From contig LT649299.1 in the NCBI GenBank assembly GCA_900128395.1, positions 1 to 42,621 of the forward strand: DNA of 42,621 nt, read 5' to 3'. The notes beneath the pieces are model-generated. The model was not told the DNA's origin and did not search any database. It saw only the letters and a program-made list of their open reading frames with translations. The DNA comes from Stramenopiles sp. TOSAG23-2. Lineage: Eukaryota; Sar. This document shows, piece by piece, positions 1-10,500 of this stretch. The translations under genes were made by a program, and so were the position numbers. The stretch's first letter is position 1; every line of letters starts with the position of its first letter.

Positions 1-241
1 ATGGAATTACAGGGGCGTGTGCCATGTAAAAATTATATCCCCACTATGAGATATATAATAATTTAAAGATTTTATTTATATTTTAAAATAAAAAATTAAT
101 TTTTTATTTCTACCCATGACAATTCCGTCAAAAGAATTATACGGTTCGTATCATATGATATGATACCAGGTCAGTTTTACACATATTTAAAATAATATAA
201 TATTTTACGATACCTCTCTCCTACCTACGCTGTTATTTTAT

Positions 242-826
242 TTAAAAATCTAATGAACCAATACCCTCATTGTTTTTTTGATTATCATTATAATTATTAT
301 TCATATTTTTAATATTGGCATTTGTATCATTATTGTTTGTGCTGTTATTCTTATTTACAAATATTAAAATTGATTTATCTTTAATCAATAATAAGGCAGA
401 AAATTTTTTATACAAAAATTTAATATCCATAATTTTTTTATCAAAATCTCCATTTGATGGCTTTTCTAATAATAATTGTTGTATATTTGATTTCAAATTA
501 TTGATAATATGTAATATTCTGGTTCGACGCTGTGTAGTAGTTGAAAGCAATTTATTATTGCTATTATTGTTTTTTCTTGAATTATTATCAGCTAAGTCTA
601 AATTTTTAAGTTCTTTTTCAAATGTTGTTGCGACACCATAATAAAATCCGAATTCTTCTCCTAAATTATTACCATAATTTACACCTGTTGAATATGCGTT
701 GGAATCAATTAATTTATCTTCCAATTCTTTTATTGCCAACTCACGCCCTAGTTTTATATATACATTTTCTATATCATTTACAGCTGAAAAAATATCTTCA
801 TTGTCACTATTTATTAATTCATTCAT
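242..826 (-). CDS. LTO1: LTO1 homologue (Yae1/Lto1 deca-GX3 protein)
   Basis: A 194-residue protein. Around residues 48-65 glycines recur every fourth position (GVNYGNNLGEEFGFYYG), the deca-GX3 signature of the Yae1/Lto1 family. The preceding N-terminal segment (DIFSAVNDIEN...) fits Lto1 rather than Yae1. Known role of the family: Lto1 with Yae1 is the adaptor that brings the cytosolic iron-sulfur targeting complex to ABCE1/Rli1, the ribosome-recycling ATPase. After the motif there is a helical region and an Asn-rich tail (residues about 160-185), which is low complexity and probably not conserved. The ATG at 824-826 is the first in frame and the stop is TAA. It is divergent from the NIPA transporter gene. 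The family call is from motif only; a Yae1 assignment remains possible. Confidence 0.72.
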   Translation of the reverse strand: MNELINSDNEDIFSAVNDIENVYIKLGRELAIKELEDKLIDSNAYSTGVNYGNNLGEEFGFYYGVATTFEKELKNLDLADNNSRKNNNSNNKLLSTTTQRRTRILHIINNLKSNIQQLLLEKPSNGDFDKKIMDIKFLYKKFSALLLIKDKSILIFVNKNNSTNNNDTNANIKNMNNNYNDNQKNNEGIGSLDF

Positions 827-1567
827 TTTTCGTCATGCCTTAAAAATACAGATACATTCACATATACTTAATTAAAAGAGAATCAAAATTGATATTGTTA
901 TTTGCCTATATATTCGTCTTATATTTTTATCATACAGATATTTATATTGACTTATTGCCTCATATATCTACCATTTTGGCTTATGTTTTCTATGCATAGC
1001 GTATATTAGACCATATATACGAACCTCGTAGAATATATAATAATATTTTTTATTAGTAGTAGTAGCTAGGCCTGCTGGGCTGGGCCAGCTGGGCCAGCCA
1101 TGAGGGCACAGCACTGTATAATACCACTGGTGGTAGTTGGAATGTGTTAAAAAATAGCTTAATCTAATAATGACGTGACGACTTTTTTCTTAAGTAGGTA
1201 CACTATCGGACTATCGGAACTACCTCTCTACCAAATATTTATACATAAATTAGTATAGTAAATTTTAGTACTTAAATTGGTTTTGAAATCCACTAGTTTC
1301 AATATACAGTAAATATTATTTCAAATAAAATAATAATAAAAATAATAATAGGTGCATACCAGGCATACAGTAGTTGCTAGATCTTTTAACAGGATTACTA
1401 ACTATATAATATCTGGCTATAATATCAATATATATATATTTATTTATAGTCCGTCGTCTATCAACATTATTCCATATTTATGATACACTTTTTTATAATA
1501 AATTTCTATCTATACAGATATCCAATTAGTATCGTTAATATTTTTGGGTTGATTGAATAAGTTAAGG
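827..1567. other. Divergent intergenic region with a small GC-rich island
   Basis: No gene seen. It holds the shared upstream region of the LTO1 and NIPA genes. Most is AT-rich, but 1071-1099 is a GC-rich patch with a tandem TGGGCCAGC (1081-1089, 1090-1098), followed by an inverted pair TACCAC-TG-GTGGTA near 1122-1135. Confidence 0.6.
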
Positions 1568-3316
1568 ATGGAACTGATAGTGTGTGTAAAGGGAAACAAG
1601 AATATAAGAAGTAGAAGAAGTACAACCACAACATATACATCTTTTTTTTTTCTATTATTTATCTATCTTCTTCATCATCATACCACTAACGCTGCATATC
1701 GTTGTCAACGTGAATGTGTAAAATGGTCCGGGAGACGTAGCAAAGCAGATAAAGTAGGTTTTTGTCCAAATTTTAATTGGAAAAGCTGCCCGGTAACAGA
1801 AAATCTAGATACATCTGATTGGATGGCAGAAGAAATATATAAACATGTAATAAAACAAATGGGTACAAAAGGAGTACCAAAGATCAAAACGTGTAACGAG
1901 ACGTTAATACGATTTTCTTGTTTTATGGTATTTCCAGTATGTGAATCTGGAACTCATTCAATGCGTTTATGTGATAAAGATGACGAATTACTTAATAGTT
2001 TAAAATCATCTTGTCCCCATACGAACGTGACCATATTGAGCAATTTGATCAAACGAGCTCGTGATACGCATACATTATCAACACAAACCTCCTGTTTCCC
2101 GTTTGACTATAAAGGACCTGGACAATATGTTTATTGGTATGTCGGTTTTTTATTATGTACCATTTTCAGTGCATTATCTAGTGTTGCATTTAATTTACAA
2201 AAGTTAAGTATTAATGAAAATGATTTGTCCAATGATCCGAAACCAGTATATTTACAATGGAAATGGGTTTTAGGTTTAGTATTTCTAGTAACTGGCAGTT
2301 TAGTTGATTTTGTTGCATATGGATTAGCCCCACAATCATTATTAACACCATTAGCTGCATTGGTATTGGTATGGAATATATTAGTTGCAAAATGTTTCGG
2401 TGAGCAACCAGGAAAACGAGAGATTATATCGGTTTTTATTATATTTTCTGGCACCACATTAACAGTTGCCTTTGCAGATCATTACACACCATCATACTCC
2501 ATGGAAGATGTACGACAATTGTATCGCGAACCAAGAATGGTTGCATATGCCATTTTTGTACCAATTTTCATATGTTCACATTTATACGTGTTGCGAAATA
2601 TACAAAAAAACAACAGAATTAATGATACTAGTTTAGATGAACAGACAAAAATGTTTTATTCACGGATTGAATGTATATGTTATGCAGGCACAGCTGGTGT
2701 TATTGGTGGCCATGCGATATTATTTGCCAAGCAAGCGATGGAACTTTTAAAAAGTTGGGGTGCAGGGGAGAATATATGGGTCTATTACGAGATGTATTTA
2801 ATTTTAATCGGTGTGATTTTAGGTTTATTTGGCAATGTGTCATTTTTAAATACGGCATTGCGATATTACGACTCTTTGCAAGTGATACCAATTTACCAAA
2901 CATATTGGATTATCTTTGGTACAGCTTCTGGTTTAGTGTTCTTTGATGAAATTGGTGAAATGTCTGGAACACAAATTTTCTTTTTTTTCGTCGGATGTTT
3001 AATAAGTATAGCTGGTGTTCTCGTATTAAGTTTAAGACAAACTGTACGAATCAATACGAATGGTGGAATTAATGTCGATGTTGGTGATATGAATAATATT
3101 GATAATAAAGATGGTGGTGATGGTAATAATAGTAGTGGTGGTATGAGTAGGCATAGTGAAGAAGAACAAGAGGAGGATACAAAATCATTATTACATAATA
3201 CATCGGTTGATTCCTTATGTGATTTAGATGAAGATCGTGGGGAAGATGAAGCTACAGATTTTGGCACAATCAATATTGAAGTGGAAGTTAATAATGGCGG
3301 GGAAGATGGACAGTAA
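1568..3316 (+). CDS. NIPA-type Mg2+ transporter with N-terminal ten-cysteine Frizzled-like ectodomain
   Basis: A 582-residue membrane protein. I start it at the ATG at 1568; the reading frame extends slightly upstream only to a TTG. Residues about 24-42 are a hydrophobic signal segment. Residues 44-178 form a cysteine-rich ectodomain with exactly ten Cys (46, 50, 66, 74, 109, 118, 125, 135, 149, 176) and the local pattern C-N-E-T-L-x-x-F-S-C-x-x-x-F-P-V-C, resembling a Frizzled CRD. Residues about 186-495 have the multi-helix NIPA (DUF803) fold of the drug/metabolite transporter superfamily: SSVAFNLQKLS, DFVAYGLAPQSLLTPLAAL and QVIPIYQTYWIIFG. NIPA proteins transport Mg2+. The C-terminal tail is acidic and Asn/Gly-rich and is probably cytosolic. 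The transporter call is firm; the CRD fold is inferred from cysteine spacing. Confidence 0.85.
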   Translation: MELIVCVKGNKNIRSRRSTTTTYTSFFFLLFIYLLHHHTTNAAYRCQRECVKWSGRRSKADKVGFCPNFNWKSCPVTENLDTSDWMAEEIYKHVIKQMGTKGVPKIKTCNETLIRFSCFMVFPVCESGTHSMRLCDKDDELLNSLKSSCPHTNVTILSNLIKRARDTHTLSTQTSCFPFDYKGPGQYVYWYVGFLLCTIFSALSSVAFNLQKLSINENDLSNDPKPVYLQWKWVLGLVFLVTGSLVDFVAYGLAPQSLLTPLAALVLVWNILVAKCFGEQPGKREIISVFIIFSGTTLTVAFADHYTPSYSMEDVRQLYREPRMVAYAIFVPIFICSHLYVLRNIQKNNRINDTSLDEQTKMFYSRIECICYAGTAGVIGGHAILFAKQAMELLKSWGAGENIWVYYEMYLILIGVILGLFGNVSFLNTALRYYDSLQVIPIYQTYWIIFGTASGLVFFDEIGEMSGTQIFFFFVGCLISIAGVLVLSLRQTVRINTNGGINVDVGDMNNIDNKDGGDGNNSSGGMSRHSEEEQEEDTKSLLHNTSVDSLCDLDEDRGEDEATDFGTINIEVEVNNGGEDGQ

Positions 3317-3636
3317 AATTTATTGGTGTGTTAAAATCTAAGGTTATATATATACGTAATAATTTTACACTCTTCCCGTGTTAAGTACGAAGTAATACGC
3401 TTCGTTTGCTCAATACTCAAGATATCGCAAGAATAATATTCTATCCTACGAGCTACTATTAGTAAAGCTCTAATGCACCTCTGCAAACTAATTACTCTAC
3501 AAGCACTGAGTAGGTTTCTATCCTTCCGTGCTCGATACGTATAATTTTTTGTTATGGGGGAGTTATTTTGATGTACAATTATTGGTAATGAGATTAGAGA
3601 CAATTTTTTCAGTCACTATATTTTTTCCCTTTTTTT
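3317..3636. other. Intergenic, nothing recognised
   Basis: Convergent spacer between the NIPA gene and the methyltransferase. The only long open frame here, on the minus strand, begins at TTG and shows no similarity I recognise. No RNA gene was seen. Confidence 0.5.
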
Positions 3637-4703
3637 TTACAATTCATTATTACTATTAAAATTATTATTTACAGAGCTATCCCTTCCATCATCCGCCGAA
3701 ATCATTTTTTTCTCCTTCTCCATTTCTTCCTCATCTTCCCTGGCTCCTTGATCATCATCTTCATCATTTGTTAAATGATATTTTGTGATGTACAATTGAA
3801 AACACGCATTTGTTTCTTTCTCACGTTCTATCCACTTTGATATAATTTTCAAATCATTATGATTATTTAATGGTACTGGTGTTACAAGTAACGTTTCTTT
3901 AAAATACTTCAATTTAATTTTTTCATTCCGTTTAAAATCCAACGGAATATCTCTTTCATGAAAATATATGTATATATTATATTTCAAATTATACAAATTA
4001 TTCCATACCGCTTGTTCATCTTTCAAGGTGGTATGGCAACGTGTAAATACATAAGGACAGACTTCAATTAAAATGTCTGGTCTATACGTACGTATAACAT
4101 TTAAACTTGACAAAAATGCGTCAAATTCACATCCTTCACAATCAATTTTTAATATTTTAACATCGATTTCAGTTGATAAATGATCTGTATCCTTCTTGTT
4201 CCATTTGATGATAATTCTGATATTAATAAAATTTTCAAAAATAATTTCATATGGTCATTGCATTTTTCAATATTTTTACTTATAAACGTTGCTTTATCAT
4301 TTGAATATTGATCAAAGATATCATCGTTATCATCACCATCATCGATATGATCATTATTAAAAAATGCATCTATAAACATATTGTTACATAATTTTTGAAC
4401 GTTTTCTTTTTCATATACATTAAATGTTTTGAATATTCGTGATTCGGGGGATTGGATTTGATTATGTATATTAAATTTCGTAAAACTAATTTGTATAGGT
4501 TTTCTCTTTTTTGATAAATTCGGACCACTGGATGGGCCATGTCTTCGTTGGCTCCCTTTCCTTCTTTGTCTATTTATATTGGCATTCGTTTTTGCATCGA
4601 TTGCTGTAGTAATGCATGATGATGATAACAATAATACAACTAAAATGATATCTATTAAATGGATGAATTTGAAAAGGATAATATTAGTATGGGATTTATT
4701 CAT
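3637..4703 (-). pseudogene. FkbM-like methyltransferase, frameshifted (secreted or membrane-anchored)
   Basis: Two overlapping minus-strand frames appear to be one gene. The 5' part (4703 down to 4149) starts with ATG and a hydrophobic signal or anchor (residues about 8-36), then basic and acidic low-complexity sequence. The 3' part is open from about 4254 to the TAA at 3637; its upstream portion reads ...EIDVKILKIDCEGCEFDAF, the KIDxEGxE motif of FkbM/METTL24-type SAM methyltransferases, followed by RPDILIEVCPYVF. The frames overlap at 4149-4254 and differ by one base, so a single indel near 4255 would join them. The catalytic motif therefore sits in the frame without its own ATG. No glycine-rich SAM motif I is obvious. 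Either a sequencing indel or a real pseudogene. The tail (EEEMEKEKK..., Asn-rich) is low complexity. Confidence 0.5.
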
Positions 4704-5640
4704 TATGTTTATTTTTAATTATATTTTTTAATTACAATGATATATAAAAAAATAATGATATACTGTAATATCAAGAAGAAGTTGAAATTTGTATTTGTAC
4801 ATTTATATATAGTATTATTCCAATTATATACCGTGTCCTCCCGACTATTATTACTTGAAATTACAGGAGCTAGTCGTCTACAGTATATGTACGTGCACAC
4901 ATGTATGTCCACATTTTTATATTCTTTTTATTCTTCTTCATTGTTCATTTTGGTCCATCATTTCGTCATTCGTCGAATGTTTTTATACCTTAACCTGTTA
5001 CCTGATGATGCGAAAAGAGGTTAAAGTTGCTAGCTCTAGTCGTATATTCTTGATAGCAGTTAGCAGTAATCAAAATAATATATTGAAATTATACAGGTTA
5101 AGGTATAATAAATAGACGTTTGAAAACTTAATACAAATCGTTTTCTTCCTGTAAGAGAAAATTTTATATACTCGTATATATTACCATATTTGTATACTTC
5201 GTGTACTATATAAAAAATAGCAGAGCGAGTCAAGCAAAGTCGACGACCAGTAAAAAAAAACAAAGAGATACAACAACCAACGTCAAGTTTTGATTCTTCT
5301 GAATCTATAAACCACGAATAATTCTCTTTCACAGGGCTTTCCGGGTTGGTTATATCTTTCCCTTTCACTTTATGATAATACTGATACTATTAATAGTATT
5401 CACCATTTAGTAGTCCTTAGGGATTATTATACTATTATAAAAAATTTAAACTATAAAAAAGAGAATATTTACCTACCTAGAGAGCGCATAATTATGCTTC
5501 GTACGAGTACTTCGTATCATATGGTCATATATAACTTATATAGTTTAGGTAAAATTATTACACACATTATTTTTTTATCATTTAAATTTGTTAAATTCAT
5601 GATACGAAAAATGTACTCTCTCTCTCTTCCTTTTTCCCTC
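4704..5640. other. Intergenic, no convincing gene
   Basis: AT-rich spacer. Several short open frames occur on both strands, but none has a domain, and the largest minus-strand one begins at GTG. A short coding-like patch on the minus strand (about 5255-5368, reading ...DITNPESPVKENYSWF) has no ATG and no extension. Contains AGCTCTAG near 5028-5040. Confidence 0.4.
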
Positions 5641-6984
5641 TTATCTTGCATCTTTATTTGGATAATTCAAAATAACCTCATTTCCATATGGTACAAAATA
5701 TGCATAAAATTGAAATAAATCCGTCCATGGTGGCAACGCTCTATCGATACCAACTCTATATCGTTCTGGGTTACGATCAATTTGTACAAAAAAACGTGTT
5801 GTTCCAATAATTGGATTATCAAAAGCATAAAAACTGTCAACATATTGCCACCCCGAATGGGCACCACCACGCGATATTTTATATCGGAGACAACCTGCAT
5901 CATCATTACGTTGATGTATTGAAATTAATTTTAAACCCGGTGCCTTTTTATCAAAAGCAAAAAAAGAATAACATTGATACCATTCTACTTGTTCCGGATC
6001 TCTAGTTACATTGAAACGATGTGGTTCCCAATTTTCCTTTACATTCCATATAAGTGTGGAATAGCCAAAGAAATGCAAGCGTTGAAACCAGTAACCAATT
6101 GGCGGCCTTGGTGTTATCTTATGTCTATCTGGATCTTCCATATCATGTACATTAATTCGTGATAAACCAGGTTTGGGATCAACGTATGCGTAAAAAGAAA
6201 AGTCTTTTTCCATTTTACAATCTTCATTATTAAACATACGCCTTCCTGTTACTACTGGAATCTTGTTAGCATTATCATCGGATGTCTTGTTGCTGCCATT
6301 GTTCTCATTTTTATCATCATCTGCTGGTAATAATAGCAATGGCGACAGTTTAGAACGGACTGGTTCCCGTTTTTGAACTACATCAAATCTATGCGTATCA
6401 TGACAATATCGTTTAAATGCAAAAAAACTATACATATACATCCAACCAACCGTAGGTATATCTTCAGTAGTAAATTTATATCGTTGTGGTTTGTTTGAAG
6501 TCCAAACGTTTATCCGAAAAATAGACATATATGGATCGCCCCATACCATTTGCGAGGCTTTCAACATTTCAGTATTGCTTGCTGGATATTTCTTAGGTTG
6601 CCGCCATTTCGTTGGAAATGTTTCTGATGGTTTATAACCTTTCGGATTAAACCATACTCGTGTCATTTTTGGACCATCTTCTTCACCTTTTAAACAATCT
6701 GGCTTTTCATTAACAGTTTCCCCAGTTTTATTATTATGATACAACTTCTTGCCAGGATAATCTGGATCTTCAAGTTCTTCCCAATGCATCGGATCATTAT
6801 CATCAATGTCCTTTTCCGAGTCATCGTCGTTTCCATTATTATTATCTGCAACGTTATCCACAGATGGATCTTCCCACACGGTTTCCCCAGTTGTCGGGTT
6901 GTGATAGTATGGTTTTCCAGTCGCATCATCCCAATATTCTTGCCATTCAGAATGGACTTGAGTTGATGAATCCCATTCAGCCAT
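5641..6984 (-). CDS. WW-domain protein with unrecognised W...FYAY repeats
   Basis: A 447-residue protein. A canonical WW domain lies at residues 12-40 (W14, tyrosine pair YYHN, W37, then EDP), so it should bind proline-rich ligands. A second, degenerate WW at about 67-96 keeps the first Trp (W68), YHN and TGET, but the second Trp is Asn. From about 145 to the end there are at least six units of about 40-60 residues, each with an aromatic core W-x-x-x-x-S-F-Y-A-F/Y followed by a basic/aromatic strand such as RINV, RFNV, RFFV. Examples: WMYMYSFFAF, DFSFYAYVDP, WYQCYSFFAF, WQYVDSFYAF, WTDLFQFYAY. I do not recognise this repeat; the spacing suggests a beta-propeller or lectin-like fold (inference). 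An Asn-rich insert interrupts it near 220-250. The ATG at 6982-6984 is first in frame. Confidence 0.7.
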   Translation of the reverse strand: MAEWDSSTQVHSEWQEYWDDATGKPYYHNPTTGETVWEDPSVDNVADNNNGNDDDSEKDIDDNDPMHWEELEDPDYPGKKLYHNNKTGETVNEKPDCLKGEEDGPKMTRVWFNPKGYKPSETFPTKWRQPKKYPASNTEMLKASQMVWGDPYMSIFRINVWTSNKPQRYKFTTEDIPTVGWMYMYSFFAFKRYCHDTHRFDVVQKREPVRSKLSPLLLLPADDDKNENNGSNKTSDDNANKIPVVTGRRMFNNEDCKMEKDFSFYAYVDPKPGLSRINVHDMEDPDRHKITPRPPIGYWFQRLHFFGYSTLIWNVKENWEPHRFNVTRDPEQVEWYQCYSFFAFDKKAPGLKLISIHQRNDDAGCLRYKISRGGAHSGWQYVDSFYAFDNPIIGTTRFFVQIDRNPERYRVGIDRALPPWTDLFQFYAYFVPYGNEVILNYPNKDAR

Positions 6985-7504
6985 TTCCTTTGATTTGGTA
7001 AACTTTTACTACTCAGATATATACTATATGAAAATATTTAGAAAGAGTGAACCCTGTATAGATATATATGTATAGACATAACCAGCTATATATATATATA
7101 TTATCTGTATAAAGTGAAAGTATTATTACTAATAATAGTATTAATAATAAAAATAATACGAAAAAGAAGTATATATAATATATATTATTAGTAGAGCTAG
7201 TAGTTTTGTGCAAATACCTCCTGGTGGTATTATACTGTAACAAAACGAAATAGTCGATTTTGCTCGACGTTCTCGAGAACCGTTATTGTATCTATACCTG
7301 GTAAATACTGTACCTGGTATAATACTAAAAGACAGACAGTATAGCACTAACAGGGAGAATTCTCCGTGGCACTAATAAATACTGAAAAAAGCTGCTGTGC
7401 GCGATCTGGCTATCCAGCTTCCTGACAATGCTGCGTCTATGTTAAAGAGGATAAAAGAGTACTATAGTACTACCAGGTTATGTTTTTACAATTATTCCAA
7501 AATG
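6985..7504. other. Intergenic with paired TACCTGGTA palindromes
   Basis: No gene seen. Upstream of the WW-protein gene and downstream of the RCC1 gene, both on the minus strand. Contains TACCTGGTA at 7295-7303 and 7311-7319, the near-match TACCAGGTT at 7471-7479, and TA microsatellites near 7090. Confidence 0.5.
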
Positions 7505-10500
7505 TTACAGAATGCGTTTCCTATTTTTATCGATTTGCTTTTTAGCTTCCAAGATATGAAGCAAGCCAACTTTCACACGCTTGTAATCATGCTCCATGCC
7601 TTCCCATAAACCAAGTATCATAGCTTTATCAAGTTCGTTAAATTGATTCAATAAATCATCTTCCGTACCATACCTAGCTTCTTCTTCATCCACGTAGTAC
7701 GGATCATATGGTACTTCATCATCGAGTGCCATCATATCTCCTTTCTTCAATTCGGTAAAGTCTAATCCAGCAATTCTTGCTTTTGCTTCCCTTTCTCTTC
7801 GTAATCTAGCCTCCATACGTTGTTGTTGCCGTACTTTTTCTTCTTGCATTGCTGCATCTTTAGCTCGTAATCGCACAACTTCATAATTCAATTTAACTAA
7901 ATCTTCTTCCATCTTGTACTTGTCGGCTAATTTCTTCTCAGCAATCTTTTGTTGCGTTCGTAACACTGATGCGCCTCCAGTACTGTTTTCTATCGAGTCA
8001 TTCACTTCATCTTTCCAACTCTGCAAGTCACTTCTCATATTTTGGACAAATAGTTGAGCATTGACCACTTTATTTTGCAAAAAATTCCATTTGTTTTTAG
8101 CTTGTCCAAGTGACGCTGTAAGCCTTTTCTTTTTCTTCTTTTTAACGCCTTTCGTAAATGCATCGATGGCAGATATTGAAATATCCTCTTTGCCTTTTTT
8201 CTTTTTCTTTCTCTTCGGTTTCACTACAATGGTCTTTGGTGTCTTAATGTTGATTTTTTGTTTGTGGGGTGATTTTCTTGGGGTTTCTATGTCTTCATTA
8301 TCACCTGTTTTGACTATAACTACCTCTTCGTCTGTTGCATTGTCATCTTTTTTCATTATATACTCAGAGGAAGTATATTTTTCACTTATAATACGACTTT
8401 CTATGCTTTCAACTTCGTCATCTTTTGTACGGCTTCTACTGCTATGGGAAGAAGAAGAATGTGAAGAGCGTGAGGAACCACTCCCTGAGGATGAATAAGA
8501 AGAGTAGGATGATCTAGACGATAGACTACCACTATCACTACGTGGGGATGATGAATAGGAAGAGAGGGAGGACTCACTTTGCGTTTCATCGTATGAAAGC
8601 CACTGGCGAGCACCAAATAATTCTATTCCACCTCCTAATTTTTTTTGAACATCTTCATCAGGGTCACTTTTATTTTTAGCCCTATCGTTTTCAATACTAT
8701 GGCGAAAGCGATCTGGCAAATTATATATAATTTGCTCTTTAAATGCTTCGATTATGCCACTGCTGTTACCAAATGAATATACTAGGCCAGAATTACTGAT
8801 GGTTAAAGAGTCTGAGTAACCACACGATATACTTTTCACATTAGTTTTCTTTTTCAATGTCATGTAATGTTCATATAAATCCTTTGCAATTGCATATAAC
8901 ACTTTTACGGTGACATTTATCATACGTTTAAATTCCCATGGCTGATCACGAATACGCTTGACCGCTTCTACATGCAATTCTTGTATCTTAAATAATAGAG
9001 CTTCATCCGTCATTGGTAAATTATCATGAAAATATTTAAATGTTGCATCTATCAACCATTCTCTTATCTCATTTGATGCTTTTTGCAATTCCGATAGACT
9101 TATTATTCGATACCGTGGCAAATGTTTATCATGAAATGTACTTTCAGCATATTCTCGTAGATCATTTATTAGTACTTCAACACCATCTTTGATCTTTTTA
9201 ATTTTCTCGTTGTAAGTACTAGTCATTAATGTTGGCTTTCGAATGCTTTGGCAAACATTTTCCCCATGTTCCCTAAACGTTTCAATGTGTTCATCAAGTA
9301 TGCTTTCAAAGAATCTTCGAAAGTCTGCAATGGAGACAGGATTATCTCGTGCGTTTAAAAATTTAGCGACTCTTGTCGATGCATCTTGGTCAAAAAATGA
9401 TTGTGTCCATTTAAACTGTTCATATATACCCAATATTTTTTGCTCTTTAGCCGTCACTTTGGAAAGGAAATATACTGGTCTCCAGCTCGATCTATTGCAT
9501 ATCGTACAAAATGCCGTATGTCGTGTTCTACTTTCAAAATAAACATCGTTGTGGCATTGCATACACTGCGTCGTATGCATATCATATTCAGATAGCAAAT
9601 ATTGCCATTCAATGACATCTAATAATTTATTGATGCCTTCATCAGATATGACATTTTCATTCAAATTAATTTCAGATAAAATTGGCAATTCTTGCAAACT
9701 TAACGATAACGCATGAATATGTTTATCATTTAATCCTAAATTGGACCAATTTACAATTCCTTTTCTAAGTTTTGGTTGCAATGGTTTGCGAAATTTTATT
9801 TTTTTTGCTACTGCTGTTTCCATCTTATCAATTCCTTTTGCAATTTGTTCAACCGGTGTCGATGGCCTTCGATATTGTTGCTCTGGATCATCGTCAAAAA
9901 CATTTTCGAGGCGTTGTTTTGTTTGTGGCGAAGCATGTACGCCATCATTTTCCAATAGTTCATGCAATTCCCGAGAAGGCGGACGTAAAGGATGATTTGC
10001 AATTGAATCCAATCTTTCTATTCCATGCATATTTCGTTTCATGTCCTTCTTTCCCGTATTTATAACAATGCCTATAGCTTGTAACCTAGCTACTTCTGCT
10101 TTTTGATTTACTTCATATTCAAACATTTTTCGTATTAGTTCTCTATCTACTTCTGCATTTAAATTAGCGCAATTATTTGTAAATATTCGAATAAATGTTT
10201 TTACATGCATTGACATAACAGCCGCTTTTGGTTTTAAATCATCATATTCATCGATGATCCATTTAAATGCTCTGTATGGTGGGGGAAAGTATCGTTTTCT
10301 TATTTGCTTCGCTTCAAATTTTTGCACTAAGAAGTTAATGAAGTCCCATTCATCTACATATCCAAATCCATCAGGCGTCGTGTCTAATATTTTTCGATAA
10401 CCTAAACCCCACGTACTTATATGCATCCGAAAAAGTATACGGCGAACTTCAATTTCTAACAGTTCTCCTGACGTGCCTAAATTTAATGCACGAAAGACTC

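Noticed and set aside
1-66. Short frame from the first base to a TAA
   Set aside because: Only 21 codons; could be the end of a gene outside the window, but nothing supports it.
3637-4258. TGA read as a sense codon to explain the split methyltransferase
   Set aside because: The upstream frame also contains TAA codons, and conserved Trp positions elsewhere use TGG; a frameshift explains the data better.
8061-8498. 145-codon plus-strand frame inside the RCC1 gene
   Set aside because: Begins without a supported start and is the shadow of Lys- and Ser-rich codons on the opposite strand.
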